A stretch of 64,000 bases of DNA from Sphingobacterium sp. SGR-19 (GTDB taxonomy: Bacteria; Bacteroidota; Bacteroidia; Sphingobacteriales; Sphingobacteriaceae): positions 51,579 through 115,578 of the forward strand of contig NZ_JAAKGS010000011.1 in NCBI RefSeq assembly GCF_011043555.1, written 5' to 3'. Shown one piece after another: positions 36,798 to 45,789 of the stretch. The position numbers and the translations under genes were made by a program. The stretch's first letter is position 1; each line of letters starts with the position of its first letter. The notes beneath the pieces are model-generated. The model searched no databases and was not told where the DNA came from. It worked only from the letters and a program-made list of their open reading frames with translations.

Positions 36798-38348
36798 TTA
36801 AAACTTAGCACCCAGTGTTAACACCACATTAGTGCGCTGATGTTTGATATCTGCCACGGGATTCGCGCTGCCCCAAAATTCTTCGTTAATAACGTATGGA
36901 CTTACTTTATAATCATTGACGAAGTGTACAACGGCTAAATCGAGATAAAGCGTATTTGTAAGTTTCGTTCCCAAGCCTAAGCTACCGCTGTACTGTGTGT
37001 TATCGGCATTTTTGTACGGGTTACCGAAATAGTTTATACCCACACGTCCACTGATGGCATTGGTAATTAGATACTCGCCACCTAGGCGTAAGTTAACGAC
37101 ACCTTGATAAGCATCTTTGAAATCTTGGTCCCAAAGAGCGTCGTCAGATGAATTTACACGTCCAATATCTCTAATTTTAATACTGGCATAATTCACGTAT
37201 TCGGCATCTGCTGAAACCAGTCCACGACCAAAAAACTTGGACACACCAAGGCCAAATTTCCAGGGTGTAATCAAGCGATAGCTAAAATCGTCTGTAAACT
37301 CTGTTTCACCATAATCAAATGGATCTTGAGCATTGTCATCATCGTAATAATCCACACCAATATAACTCTCGGTATATTGATCAATGGTGTACCAAGTGGG
37401 AGAGGTAATGGTGGCGCCGATGTTCCAATCAACAGCCGGTTTGTAAATAGCACCGATCTTGAAATCAACCCCCGATCCTTCCGAACGTTGGTAGTAATCG
37501 TCCAGCATCTCGTAATTTACATCCAAAAACTCGTAATTTGGATGGGTCGGATCTATGAAATTGGAGCTAGGGTTATCAACGGCCACTGCCGCCGCATCTT
37601 TCGTCCAACCGTATTCGGAGAACTGTGCCGAGTTTTCATGTATAAAAGAAGTGAAGCCTATGTTACCGCCAATATAAAAAACGTTGTTGTAATTACCACC
37701 AAATGCCAAAGATGTTCGGAAACTGTTGCCCGTTGTTAATATATCACTGATCTGATCTTTATTTCCAGACTCGTTGGTGATCGGGAAATAGCCTTGGTCG
37801 GCGTCGGCAAATCTTTCAATAAGTTTCACGCCGGATAAATTGCTAGCAAAAGCTTGATCTCCAAACTGTGCAATGTCATCCGTATAAGCACTAACGATGG
37901 TGTTGTTTGGGTTTATGCCTTCATAACGTACATTGTTCGAAAATCTATTGGTGTTTTCATAGCCTATCCCGATATTGAAATTTTGCCAGCCGTGGTAACC
38001 TTCGTTCTTGGGGAAGTGGAAAACAACGCCAGCATGGTCAACACCAAATCTGCCTTTGTTCTTGCTGATACTGTTCCCAAAGTACGAGCCTTTATTGGCT
38101 GCATTGTCGTAGTTGAACGTAATGGATATATCGGATTGGCCGAAGAACCCCAAGCCTGCCGGATTCCCCGTAATGGAACTGATATCACCCCCCAATGCTG
38201 TTTTTGCATTTCCTAACCCTTTGAATCGCGCAGTACCACCATTGTTTTCTTGTGAAAAAATTAACCCGTTGCTAAGCGATTGGCTATAAGCAGAAAAACC
38301 GATGCCTGAAACTAATAAAGATGTAAAAAGTATTTTTTTTAAGCGCAT
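36798..38348 (-). CDS. Outer membrane transport protein, OMPP1/FadL/TodX-like
   Basis: A 516-residue exported beta-barrel protein. The signal peptide runs to about residue 22 (FSAYSQ). The N-terminal GTARFKGLGNAKTALGGDISSITGNPAGLGFF is the FadL-family hatch region with the NPAG motif, read across about residues 40-75. DFKIGAIYKPAVDWNIGATI and alternating strand patterns follow to a terminal Phe. Family members import hydrophobic compounds such as fatty acids or aromatic hydrocarbons. The start at 38348 is chosen for its signal peptide. The gene follows the low-complexity lipoprotein gene on the same strand and may share its transcript. Confidence 0.88.
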   Translation of the reverse strand: MRLKKILFTSLLVSGIGFSAYSQSLSNGLIFSQENNGGTARFKGLGNAKTALGGDISSITGNPAGLGFFGQSDISITFNYDNAANKGSYFGNSISKNKGRFGVDHAGVVFHFPKNEGYHGWQNFNIGIGYENTNRFSNNVRYEGINPNNTIVSAYTDDIAQFGDQAFASNLSGVKLIERFADADQGYFPITNESGNKDQISDILTTGNSFRTSLAFGGNYNNVFYIGGNIGFTSFIHENSAQFSEYGWTKDAAAVAVDNPSSNFIDPTHPNYEFLDVNYEMLDDYYQRSEGSGVDFKIGAIYKPAVDWNIGATITSPTWYTIDQYTESYIGVDYYDDDNAQDPFDYGETEFTDDFSYRLITPWKFGLGVSKFFGRGLVSADAEYVNYASIKIRDIGRVNSSDDALWDQDFKDAYQGVVNLRLGGEYLITNAISGRVGINYFGNPYKNADNTQYSGSLGLGTKLTNTLYLDLAVVHFVNDYKVSPYVINEEFWGSANPVADIKHQRTNVVLTLGAKF

Positions 38349-38363
38349 AGTCTGTGTTAAAGA

Positions 38364-38390
38364 GTAGAGACGCATACCTCGCGTCTCTAC
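38364..38390. repeat. Dispersed palindromic repeat, copy 1
   Basis: Perfect inverted repeat GTAGAGACGC-N7-GCGTCTCTAC between the lipoprotein and porin genes. A variant copy lies at 41202-41229, right after proS, suggesting a small dispersed intergenic palindrome family (REP-like). Confidence 0.7.
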
Positions 38391-38416
38391 ATCATATCAA
38401 TAAATATCTGTTAAAA

Positions 38417-39541
38417 TTATCTTGTTCTTCCGCCGCGGGAACTACCTCCGCCACCAGAGCTTCGGGACATTCCACCTCCGCTGCTACCCCTTGACATTGA
38501 TCCGCCCGAAGAACCTCTAGAAGGCGAGTACGAAGGTGTGCTTCGTGTCGTTGGTCTAGACGGTTGGGTCGTAGTAGGTCTAGACCGCTGCGTTGTCGGA
38601 CGAGTGGTCGTCCTAGACGTTCCCGAACGTGATACACCGCTATTTGGTCGGGTAGTCGTTCTCGTTCGATTTCCTATGGCTTCTCTGTTAGTGGTACTGC
38701 GTGTGCGTGTGCTAACACGAGATGAGTTTGATCTGTTCGATGTGCCTCGGGTTACTCTGCCGTTTTCAGATCGCACGCGGCTTGTGTTTCCAACAGAACG
38801 TGTGGTACGTGTACCAGATGCCGTGGCACGACTTGTCCTTCCCGTCACAATACGTCCGTTTCTATCTCGGGTTACACGAGAGTTGGAAACGCGGGATGTA
38901 TTACCTACGCGTGTATTATATCCGTCGCGGGCCCCAATACGTGACGGCGCACCGCCTGGTCTTACGCTATATCGGTTTCCACCGTAATAATGATTTCCAT
39001 ATCCATAATAAGGGTGTCCCCAAGCGTTATAGCCCCAGCCAGCATACGGGTATCCGCCCCATCCCCAGCTTCCATATCCGTAATAAGGATTACCCCATCC
39101 CCAACCAAAACCATAATAAGGGCGACCCCATCCGAAACCTAGAGACCAGCCCGATCCCCAGCCCCAGCTAGACCATCCGAGGCCAAAACCTCCGTAGCCA
39201 TACCAAGGATCAAACCAAGGATCGAAATAAGGCATGCCTGGAGCTCCATAATAGAAACGGTTAATACGGTTCGCATATACTAAATCGTTGTCATACTCAA
39301 AGCCTTCTACATATTCTTCATCGGAATACTCGTCAGCATAGTAGTCGTTTTGCGCGTATTGCTCCTCCTGCGCTTCTCCATCGGTATAATAATAATCCGG
39401 ACTCAGGTAATCTTCGGGAGCTTGGGATTGATTATTATACACATCGTCTCGGTGGGCGATCTGCCTGCTTGTTGAGCACGAGCTCAGCGCAAAGATGGCT
39501 GCAAGTGTCAAACTACCGAATAATAATCTATTTTTTTTCAT
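38417..39541 (-). CDS. Low-complexity lipoprotein rich in Gly/Tyr/Trp then Arg/Ser/Thr
   Basis: A 374-residue predicted lipoprotein: signal peptide with lipobox LSSC (Cys22) followed by STSRQ. Residues about 45-85 are Tyr/Asp/Glu rich; 95-190 are built of Gly-Tyr-Trp motifs (PYYGYG, WGWG, FGWG); 195-374 are Arg/Ser/Thr-rich with many RTTTRPTT-like units, ending in Gly/Ser/Arg repeats. No enzyme domain is visible. Proteins of this type occur next to proS in related bacteria and are sometimes mislabelled prolyl-tRNA synthetase. The composition suggests a surface or matrix-like, disordered protein; function unknown. Confidence 0.82.
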   Translation of the reverse strand: MKKNRLLFGSLTLAAIFALSSCSTSRQIAHRDDVYNNQSQAPEDYLSPDYYYTDGEAQEEQYAQNDYYADEYSDEEYVEGFEYDNDLVYANRINRFYYGAPGMPYFDPWFDPWYGYGGFGLGWSSWGWGSGWSLGFGWGRPYYGFGWGWGNPYYGYGSWGWGGYPYAGWGYNAWGHPYYGYGNHYYGGNRYSVRPGGAPSRIGARDGYNTRVGNTSRVSNSRVTRDRNGRIVTGRTSRATASGTRTTRSVGNTSRVRSENGRVTRGTSNRSNSSRVSTRTRSTTNREAIGNRTRTTTRPNSGVSRSGTSRTTTRPTTQRSRPTTTQPSRPTTRSTPSYSPSRGSSGGSMSRGSSGGGMSRSSGGGGSSRGGRTR

Positions 39542-39722
39542 GATATCCTCTACTGTTAAACTTCGCTAATACAGTCTTTATTTATTATCTTAGACCCGTT
39601 TTTTAGACAGGGGTTTAATCCTATGCCAAAAATATGAATAAAACTTTAGGGCTACCCGAAGTTTTTATAATAATACGAACAAATTACAATAATTGATACA
39701 GAAATAATAATTGAAATAAATA

Positions 39723-41195
39723 ATGGGAAAAGGTATAACAAGTCGTAGTGAAGACTATTCACAATGGTATAACGACTTAGTCGTCAAGGCTGATCTGGCA
39801 GAACATTCTGCCGTTCGTGGTTGTATGGTCATTAAGCCTTACGGGTACGCTATTTGGGAACGCATGCAGGCTATATTGGACAAGAAATTCAAGGATACCG
39901 GGCATTCGAACGCTTATTTCCCCTTATTTATCCCTAAATCCTTTTTCTCTAAAGAAGCTTCGCATGTGGAGGGGTTTGCAACAGAATGCGCTGTGGTAAC
40001 ACACTATCGGTTGAAAAACGATGGTGATGGGAATATTGTGGTGGATGAAACGGCAAAATTGGAAGAAGAACTGATTGTACGACCTACGTCGGAAACGATT
40101 ATCTGGAATACGTATAAAGGCTGGATTGAGTCCTACCGTGATCTACCTATTCTAGTAAATCAGTGGGCGAATGTGGTGCGATGGGAAATGCGTACCCGTT
40201 TATTCTTGCGCACAGCGGAGTTTTTGTGGCAGGAGGGACATACGGCACATGCCACACGTGAAGAAGCTATTGAAGAGGCTGAACGGATGTTGGAAGTGTA
40301 TGCGGATTTTGCAGAACAGACACTGGCGGTTCCTGTCATTCGAGGCGTAAAAACAGAAAACGAACGCTTTGCCGGAGCATTAGAAACATATTGTATAGAA
40401 GCGCTTATGCAAGATGGCAAGGCATTGCAGGCCGGTACTTCGCATTTCTTAGGCCAAAATTTTGCGAAAGCTTTTGATGTGAAATTTACGTCGAAAGAAG
40501 GAAAATTGGAGCACGTTTGGGCGACTTCTTGGGGTGTGTCTACGCGCTTGATGGGCGCGTTGATTATGGCACACTCCGATGATCAAGGGCTTGTGTTGCC
40601 ACCAAAATTAGCTCCTATTCAGGTGGTTATCGTTCCTATTTACAAAACTGAAGAAGAAAAGGCGAACATCGATGGTTTTGTCAATAAGCTAACAAGCGAA
40701 TTGCAAGACATGGATATCTCGATAAAATATGATGATCGGGATACGCAACGTCCAGGATTTAAATTTGCCGAGTGGGAAATGAAAGGTGTGCCGCTACGTG
40801 TTGCAATTGGCGCGCGTGATATGCAAAATGGTACGGTGGAATTGGCACGACGTGATACCCAGACCAAAGAAACGGTATCACAGGAAGGTCTTGCCGTGAC
40901 CATCGAAAACCTGTTGGGTATTATCCAGGAGAACATTTATCATAAAGCGTTGTCTTTCCGTAGCGAACACATTACGGAGGTGAATTCTTATGAAGAATTT
41001 AAAGATGTATTGGAAAACAAGGGAGGTTTTATTTCCTGTCATTGGGATGGTACGGTAGATACTGAAAAACGCGTAAAAGAAGAAACGAAAGCAACTATAC
41101 GTTGTATTCCTTTGGACGCAAAGGAAGAAGCGGGTGTTTGTATCTTTACAGGTAAGCCATCTGGTAAGCGCGTATTATTTGCGAAAGCGTATTAA
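39723..41195 (+). CDS. proS: Prolyl-tRNA synthetase, archaeal/eukaryotic-like type
   Basis: A 490-residue class II aminoacyl-tRNA synthetase charging tRNA-Pro. It opens GITSRSEDYSQWYNDLVVKADLAEHSAVRG, the ProS type 3 start (about residues 4-33), with class II motif 2 in VRWEMRTRLFLRTAEFLWQEGHTAH and motif 3 in WGVSTRLMGALIMAHSDDQGLVLPP. The anticodon-binding and the zinc-like C-terminal domains follow, ending in VLFAKAY. There is no bacterial-type editing insertion. Length fits the type. It stands alone, divergent from the low-complexity lipoprotein gene. Confidence 0.97.
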   Translation: MGKGITSRSEDYSQWYNDLVVKADLAEHSAVRGCMVIKPYGYAIWERMQAILDKKFKDTGHSNAYFPLFIPKSFFSKEASHVEGFATECAVVTHYRLKNDGDGNIVVDETAKLEEELIVRPTSETIIWNTYKGWIESYRDLPILVNQWANVVRWEMRTRLFLRTAEFLWQEGHTAHATREEAIEEAERMLEVYADFAEQTLAVPVIRGVKTENERFAGALETYCIEALMQDGKALQAGTSHFLGQNFAKAFDVKFTSKEGKLEHVWATSWGVSTRLMGALIMAHSDDQGLVLPPKLAPIQVVIVPIYKTEEEKANIDGFVNKLTSELQDMDISIKYDDRDTQRPGFKFAEWEMKGVPLRVAIGARDMQNGTVELARRDTQTKETVSQEGLAVTIENLLGIIQENIYHKALSFRSEHITEVNSYEEFKDVLENKGGFISCHWDGTVDTEKRVKEETKATIRCIPLDAKEEAGVCIFTGKPSGKRVLFAKAY

Positions 41196-41201
41196 AGGTA
41201 T

Positions 41202-41229
41202 GTAGGGGCGTGGCATGCTACGTCTCTAC
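41202..41229. repeat. Dispersed palindromic repeat, copy 2
   Basis: GTAGGGGCGT-N8-ACGTCTCTAC; the arms pair with two G-T wobbles and the right arm matches copy 1 at 38381-38390 in eight of ten bases. It begins seven bases after the proS stop; it lacks a T run, so it is not a classical terminator. Confidence 0.65.
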
Positions 41230-41246
41230 GAAGAGATAGCAAGAGT

Positions 41247-42158
41247 ATGTTTAAAAAAATAGTGGCTGTTGAACCATTAAATTTAATTCCCTCGGCAGAG
41301 AAGGCGTTGTCCAATTATGCCGAGGAAGTCGTTTTTTATCCCAATAGCCCACAATCTGCAGAGGAGATGGCGTTACGGATTGGCGACGCTGATGCTGTTT
41401 TGATCAGTTATATTTCTCGGTTGGGTGAGGATGCATTGGCAAAGTGCCCTAACGTAAGATATATCGGTATGTGCTGTTCATTGTACAGCCCCGAAAGCGC
41501 CAATGTGGATATTCGGTATGCGAATTCCAGAGGTATTACCGTTTTAGGAGTCCGCGATTACGGAGACGAGGGGGTCGTGGAATATGTCGTGAGCGAACTC
41601 GTGCGTTGCTTGCACGGTTTTGGTGTTCGGAATGATGGTGTGCTGCAAGAGCCATGGGATGGCGTGCCTCGCGAAATCACCGGTACGAAAGTTGGCATCG
41701 TCGGGTTAGGTAAATCGGGTGGTATGGTGGCAGATGCGTTGCGTTTCTTTGGTGCAGAAATCTCCTATTTCGCACGTTCGGAAAAAGAAGATGCGAAACA
41801 GAAAGGCTATCGCTTTTTGCCGTTAAGGCAACTCTTAAAAGAAAATGAAGTTATCGTTGCTTGTTTAAATCGTGGTGTTGTTTTGATGCATGAAGAGGAG
41901 TTCGCGGAAATGGGCGATCGGAAGATTCTGTTCAATACCGGACTTTCGCCGGCTTGGGACGAAGGGCCTTTTGAAAAATGGATAGAACAGGACAATCGTT
42001 GTTATTGCGATACCTTAATTGCTTTGGGAGATGAGAAGTTTTTGACGTATCCTAATGTACATTGTATGCAAGTTTCCGTAGGCCGTACCCGCCAGGCGTT
42101 TGTACGCCTGAGCGAGAAAGTACTGGCCAATATCGAAAACTATCTTAAAACACAATAG
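41247..42158 (+). CDS. D-isomer-specific 2-hydroxyacid dehydrogenase-like protein
   Basis: A 303-residue two-domain NAD(P)-binding protein. The substrate-domain part has DAVLISYISRLGEDAL and the cofactor domain has TGTKVGIVGLGKSGGMVADALRFFGAEISYFARS, a clear Rossmann motif. The usual catalytic set is altered: CLNRGVVLMHEEEF and LFNTGLSPAWDEGPFEKWI replace the canonical Arg/Glu/His segments, so dehydrogenase activity is uncertain. It overlaps the convergent aspartate-dehydrogenase-like gene by 14 bases at its 3' end. Confidence 0.8.
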   Translation: MFKKIVAVEPLNLIPSAEKALSNYAEEVVFYPNSPQSAEEMALRIGDADAVLISYISRLGEDALAKCPNVRYIGMCCSLYSPESANVDIRYANSRGITVLGVRDYGDEGVVEYVVSELVRCLHGFGVRNDGVLQEPWDGVPREITGTKVGIVGLGKSGGMVADALRFFGAEISYFARSEKEDAKQKGYRFLPLRQLLKENEVIVACLNRGVVLMHEEEFAEMGDRKILFNTGLSPAWDEGPFEKWIEQDNRCYCDTLIALGDEKFLTYPNVHCMQVSVGRTRQAFVRLSEKVLANIENYLKTQ

Positions 42159-42945
42159 GCGAAACGATATTTCGTAATGTATTTACAATGCTCCAACCTG
42201 CAATCTGGGCGGTAGCGCTATATACATCAACTACCGCATGGACTTGTTCATTTTTGATCTCTATGCGGTGGTTATCTCCCACAAAATCAGGAATAGAGGT
42301 AATCGATACCTGCATGTTTTCAGGGCCGACTGATGCAATCGATGCCGCTACGGATACGTTGACGCTGGTCGGGAAAAGGGCAATGGCCTCGATAGCGTTC
42401 CCTTCGAATACCTTTTTTTTCTCGTGTTGGAGAGATTCCTGATACACGGATGATTTCCGCAGCGAATTGGGGCTTTTTTCGGTTTGAAACGTTGCTTCGC
42501 ATTTACCCATCAAGGAAACTGTACGTAAAACGTCAAGTCCGCCAATAGCACCAGATGCGATGTGTACTTTCGTGCCGTTTTCTCTTGCTGTTTTCGTAAC
42601 ATGCTCATAAAACGCCTGGTCTGCAAAAGCTCCCATGGAGAGCGTCACGATAGATGAGCCGTTTTTTAAAGCGTCGAGCGCAAATTCCTTAAGGGCATTT
42701 GGAGAGGCGGTTTCGATAATATAATCGGGTTTCATTGCCAAAACATCTTGAATCGACGCACAAGGTGTACAGGTTGATCCGGAATCTATTGTGTTTACTT
42801 TATCGGCAATATATTGTGCTTTTTCCTTGCTGCGGGAGTACGTCGCAATCAATTCATACTCCGGAAGCAAATTATCATTATACGCGTCCGCAACAAGGGT
42901 AGCCAATTTGCCACAACCAACGATAGCTAAAGTCTTTTTTTCCAT
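42145..42945 (-). CDS. L-aspartate dehydrogenase-like protein (NadX/DUF108 family)
   Basis: A 266-residue protein with N-terminal Rossmann motif LAIVGCGKLATLVADAY and a C-terminal catalytic half containing IASGAIGGLDVLRTVSLMG, SVNVSVAASIASVGPE and NHRIEIKNEQVHAVVDVYSA. This order matches aspartate dehydrogenase, which can feed NAD synthesis, though other imine-reducing roles are known. The start MEKKTLAIVG is chosen over an upstream Met. It has no nad genes nearby. It is convergent and overlapping with the 2-hydroxyacid dehydrogenase-like gene. Confidence 0.82.
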   Translation of the reverse strand: MEKKTLAIVGCGKLATLVADAYNDNLLPEYELIATYSRSKEKAQYIADKVNTIDSGSTCTPCASIQDVLAMKPDYIIETASPNALKEFALDALKNGSSIVTLSMGAFADQAFYEHVTKTARENGTKVHIASGAIGGLDVLRTVSLMGKCEATFQTEKSPNSLRKSSVYQESLQHEKKKVFEGNAIEAIALFPTSVNVSVAASIASVGPENMQVSITSIPDFVGDNHRIEIKNEQVHAVVDVYSATAQIAGWSIVNTLRNIVSPIVF

Positions 42946-43012
42946 GTTGTCCAACATACAGCTTTTTTCAAGCAAAGCAAAATCGTTTTTTGCTTTTGGG
43001 TTAAACCTATCG

Positions 43013-44002
43013 CTATATTAACGCTTCCTTTATGATACGGAACGATTCCAGACGCTTCTGATTATCGTAAACATAATTTGTTGTCATGATTTCGTTAACT
43101 TGATAGCGTTTGGCAAAATCATAAATATCTTGTTTAAGCGTTTTCTCATTTCCGGTGAAAGTACACGCTGTCATGCTGTGGACGGCTCTTTCAATTTCGG
43201 GGATGCCGTGGTATATAGGTTGTTCTGTGGGAGGTGACAACGGACGACGGTGGTTTGTGATAATGCCGGCAAACATATTATGTAGGCTGGTAGAGAGGAA
43301 GTCAGCTTCCTCCGTTGTTTCGGCACCTATAATATTAACGCACGCAATGAAATAGGGTTCTTTCAAATGTCTAGAAGGCTTGAACTCCCTTCTGTAAATC
43401 TCAGCTGCCTGGGCGAGCATCGCCGGTGCGAAATGTGCAGCGAAAGCATAAGGTAGACCTAACTCAGCAGCCAAGTGTGCAGAATCTGTACTGGAACCTA
43501 AAATATAAATCGGAATATCCAATCCTTCACCCGGAAAGGCACGTACTTTTTCCGATGGATCATCGTTTTCAAAATATTGTTGGAGAGCCTGCACATCGTC
43601 CTTGAAATAAAAGGCCGTGTTCAGATTGTTACGACGGAGTGCCATCGCCGTGACTTGATCAGTACCGGGAGCACGACCCAGTCCCAAATCGATCCTGCCG
43701 GGGTATAATGTCTCTAACGTGCCAAATTGTTCGGCAACAACTAAAGGAGAATGGTTTGGTAGCATGATTCCTCCCGAACCGATCCGGATATGGTTGGTTT
43801 TACCCGCGATATGGCCAATCAAAACAGCTGTCGCGGAACTGGCAATATGTTCCATATTATGATGCTCTGCAAACCATATACGCTCGTATCCTAATTCCTC
43901 AATACATTGAGCCGCTTCCACACTTCTGACAATAGCCTGCTGTGCATTTTGCCCTTTGCAGACAGTTGCTAGATCCAAAGCCGAAAGTTTAATTTTTTCC
44001 AT
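43013..44002 (-). CDS. LLM-class (luciferase-like) flavin-dependent oxidoreductase
   Basis: A 329-residue flavin enzyme of the luciferase-like monooxygenase superfamily. KLSALDLATV opens the barrel, and IWFAEHHNMEHIASSATAVLIGHIAG, HIRIGSGGIMLPNHSPLVVAEQFGTLETLYPGRIDLGLGRAPG (about residues 72-115) and PIYILGSSTDSAHLAAELGLPYAFA are highly typical of the YhbW-like group. It uses reduced flavin supplied elsewhere. Substrate unknown. It lies 40 bases downstream of the MATE exporter gene on the same strand. Confidence 0.9.
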   Translation of the reverse strand: MEKIKLSALDLATVCKGQNAQQAIVRSVEAAQCIEELGYERIWFAEHHNMEHIASSATAVLIGHIAGKTNHIRIGSGGIMLPNHSPLVVAEQFGTLETLYPGRIDLGLGRAPGTDQVTAMALRRNNLNTAFYFKDDVQALQQYFENDDPSEKVRAFPGEGLDIPIYILGSSTDSAHLAAELGLPYAFAAHFAPAMLAQAAEIYRREFKPSRHLKEPYFIACVNIIGAETTEEADFLSTSLHNMFAGIITNHRRPLSPPTEQPIYHGIPEIERAVHSMTACTFTGNEKTLKQDIYDFAKRYQVNEIMTTNYVYDNQKRLESFRIIKEALI

Positions 44003-44042
44003 GCCACAAAATTACAGGCTTTGACAAGAAATATGGTAATCC

Positions 44043-45377
44043 TTATGTAATTACCGCGTTCCTCATTTCGCGTAGTATTCTCGGATAATATATTCCCAGC
44101 ATAACGGCCCGCGCAAAGACATAAATAATAAAACTAACCCATAAGCCCACGTTGCCATATGGAGATGTTAACAACAACGCGGAGCTAATGAAAATAAATA
44201 AGGCCATCAACGTCGCATTTCGCATTTCTACACTTTTCGTCACGCCGATGAAAATGCCATCTAATTGGAAGGCGGCGAAAGATAATGCAATGTAGATGGC
44301 TGCATATAGACTGTGCGCAGAAGCTATTGCTTGAACATGTTTATCTTTCGAAAGCAACGGAATGAGCAAATCACTCAGTGCATATATACTGCCCGCCAGT
44401 ATCAGGGCAGTGATGCCCGCCAAGATAGTGGAATGTCGTACTTGCTCTATAAAATAAGGTCTATCCTTTGCTCCATATGCTTTGCCCGTCAGCATTTCAG
44501 CAACATGGGCATAACCATCCAGGAAAAAGGCGGAAAGCGATACAAATTGGAGTAGGACATGGTTGGCAGCTAGAATTTGATCACCGAAATCAGCTCCTTG
44601 ATTGGCAAACCAGGCAAAGCCACAAAGAAGTGCCAAAGTACGGATCATAATATCGCCATTTACTTTGAATAGTTCGATGAGCTTCTTTTTGTTTAAAATT
44701 CGGAGCCGTAACTGCTGTAAGCGGCCTGAGAGATCTTGGAGCTGCATCTTTTTAAGCAGTAGATACGTGGCAAAAAACAATGTAGACCATTCAGCTATAA
44801 TGGTGCCTAACGCGATACCGCGTACACCAAGGTCGTATCCTACAACAAAAAGTACGTTCAGTAGAATATTGAGTCCGTTAAGGAATAACTGCACGAATAG
44901 TAGGTGTTTTGTCCAGCCCATCCCGATGAGTGCGCCCAGGAGGGTGAAAGTAATTAAGGTGGCTGGAGCTCCCCAGATGCGGATGTAAAAATAGTCTCTC
45001 ACGAGGGATTTAATTTCATCGCTCGCCTTGAGTAAGTTAATAGCTGTTTCACCAATCAGTTGTTGGAATACGATAAGAAGTATGCCGATTCCTGTGCCCA
45101 ATAACACGGCTCGAAACAGTAAGGCGTGTGTCTCGTCGACATCGTTTGCTCCGGCGGCTTGTGATATAAAACCGGTTGTTCCCATCCGAAGAAAGCCAAA
45201 GCCCCAATACACAAAATTAAAAATCAATGACGCTAAAGCGATGGCACCTAGATCAACAGCAGCCCCAGTTTGTCCGATAGCAGCAGTATCTGCCAATCCC
45301 AACAGGGGAACGGAAGCATTTGCGAGAATAACCGGAAATGCAAGTTTAATAATGCGGATGTAGTTCTTATGGATCAT
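44043..45377 (-). CDS. MATE-family efflux transporter
   Basis: A 444-residue protein with about twelve hydrophobic helices in two homologous halves. It opens IIKLAFPVILANASVPLLGLADTAAIGQ, read across residues about 9-36, and has GFLRMGTTGFISQAAGAND after helix 2, both typical of the DinF-like MATE branch. Such transporters export cationic drugs or other compounds using Na+ or H+. It may share a transcript with the LLM oxidoreductase gene downstream. Confidence 0.93.
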   Translation of the reverse strand: MIHKNYIRIIKLAFPVILANASVPLLGLADTAAIGQTGAAVDLGAIALASLIFNFVYWGFGFLRMGTTGFISQAAGANDVDETHALLFRAVLLGTGIGILLIVFQQLIGETAINLLKASDEIKSLVRDYFYIRIWGAPATLITFTLLGALIGMGWTKHLLFVQLFLNGLNILLNVLFVVGYDLGVRGIALGTIIAEWSTLFFATYLLLKKMQLQDLSGRLQQLRLRILNKKKLIELFKVNGDIMIRTLALLCGFAWFANQGADFGDQILAANHVLLQFVSLSAFFLDGYAHVAEMLTGKAYGAKDRPYFIEQVRHSTILAGITALILAGSIYALSDLLIPLLSKDKHVQAIASAHSLYAAIYIALSFAAFQLDGIFIGVTKSVEMRNATLMALFIFISSALLLTSPYGNVGLWVSFIIYVFARAVMLGIYYPRILREMRNAVIT

Positions 45378-45404
45378 ACCCCGCCCAAACTTACATAATA
45401 CTTT

Positions 45405-45716
45405 TTAATTCGATTCGTCTCTCGTATTGAATTCATTAAATACTGTGGTAAACTCCGCTTTCTGCCTGGCCTCCACCTCTGAGCTAAAAGATAGGGTAAC
45501 TTCATAATCATTCAGCCCACGTCCCTCCGGGAGAGCAGCGGTTATCTGGTCGATGTGATCTTCCATAGCTCCCCTTAAATCGCTTTTATCCGTTAGTGAT
45601 TCCTCTTCTATAGCGATTTCGGTTCCGTTTGCCGTTTGATCGTTCAGCGCCCATTTCAGTCTTTTGAATTGCGTTTGATAAAACGACGTGACATCAATAT
45701 CTAGTGTACTTCTCAT
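45405..45716 (-). CDS. Small hypothetical protein
   Basis: A 103-residue acidic, soluble protein (MRSTLDIDVTSFYQTQFKRL at the start; EVTLSFSSEVEARQKAEFTT near the end). I recognise no family and no signal peptide. It sits 27 bases upstream of the MATE gene on the same strand and might be co-transcribed with it. Confidence 0.6.
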   Translation of the reverse strand: MRSTLDIDVTSFYQTQFKRLKWALNDQTANGTEIAIEEESLTDKSDLRGAMEDHIDQITAALPEGRGLNDYEVTLSFSSEVEARQKAEFTTVFNEFNTRDESN

Positions 45717-45789
45717 ATCTAAAGAACAAAAAACAACAGAAATAGTTTCTGGCGTTTTCGTGTCGGGGAAGTCCGAAAAATAGATGTTG

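Noticed and set aside
41202..41229. proS terminator
   Set aside because: A hairpin forms but no T tract follows; it matches the dispersed palindrome at 38364 instead.
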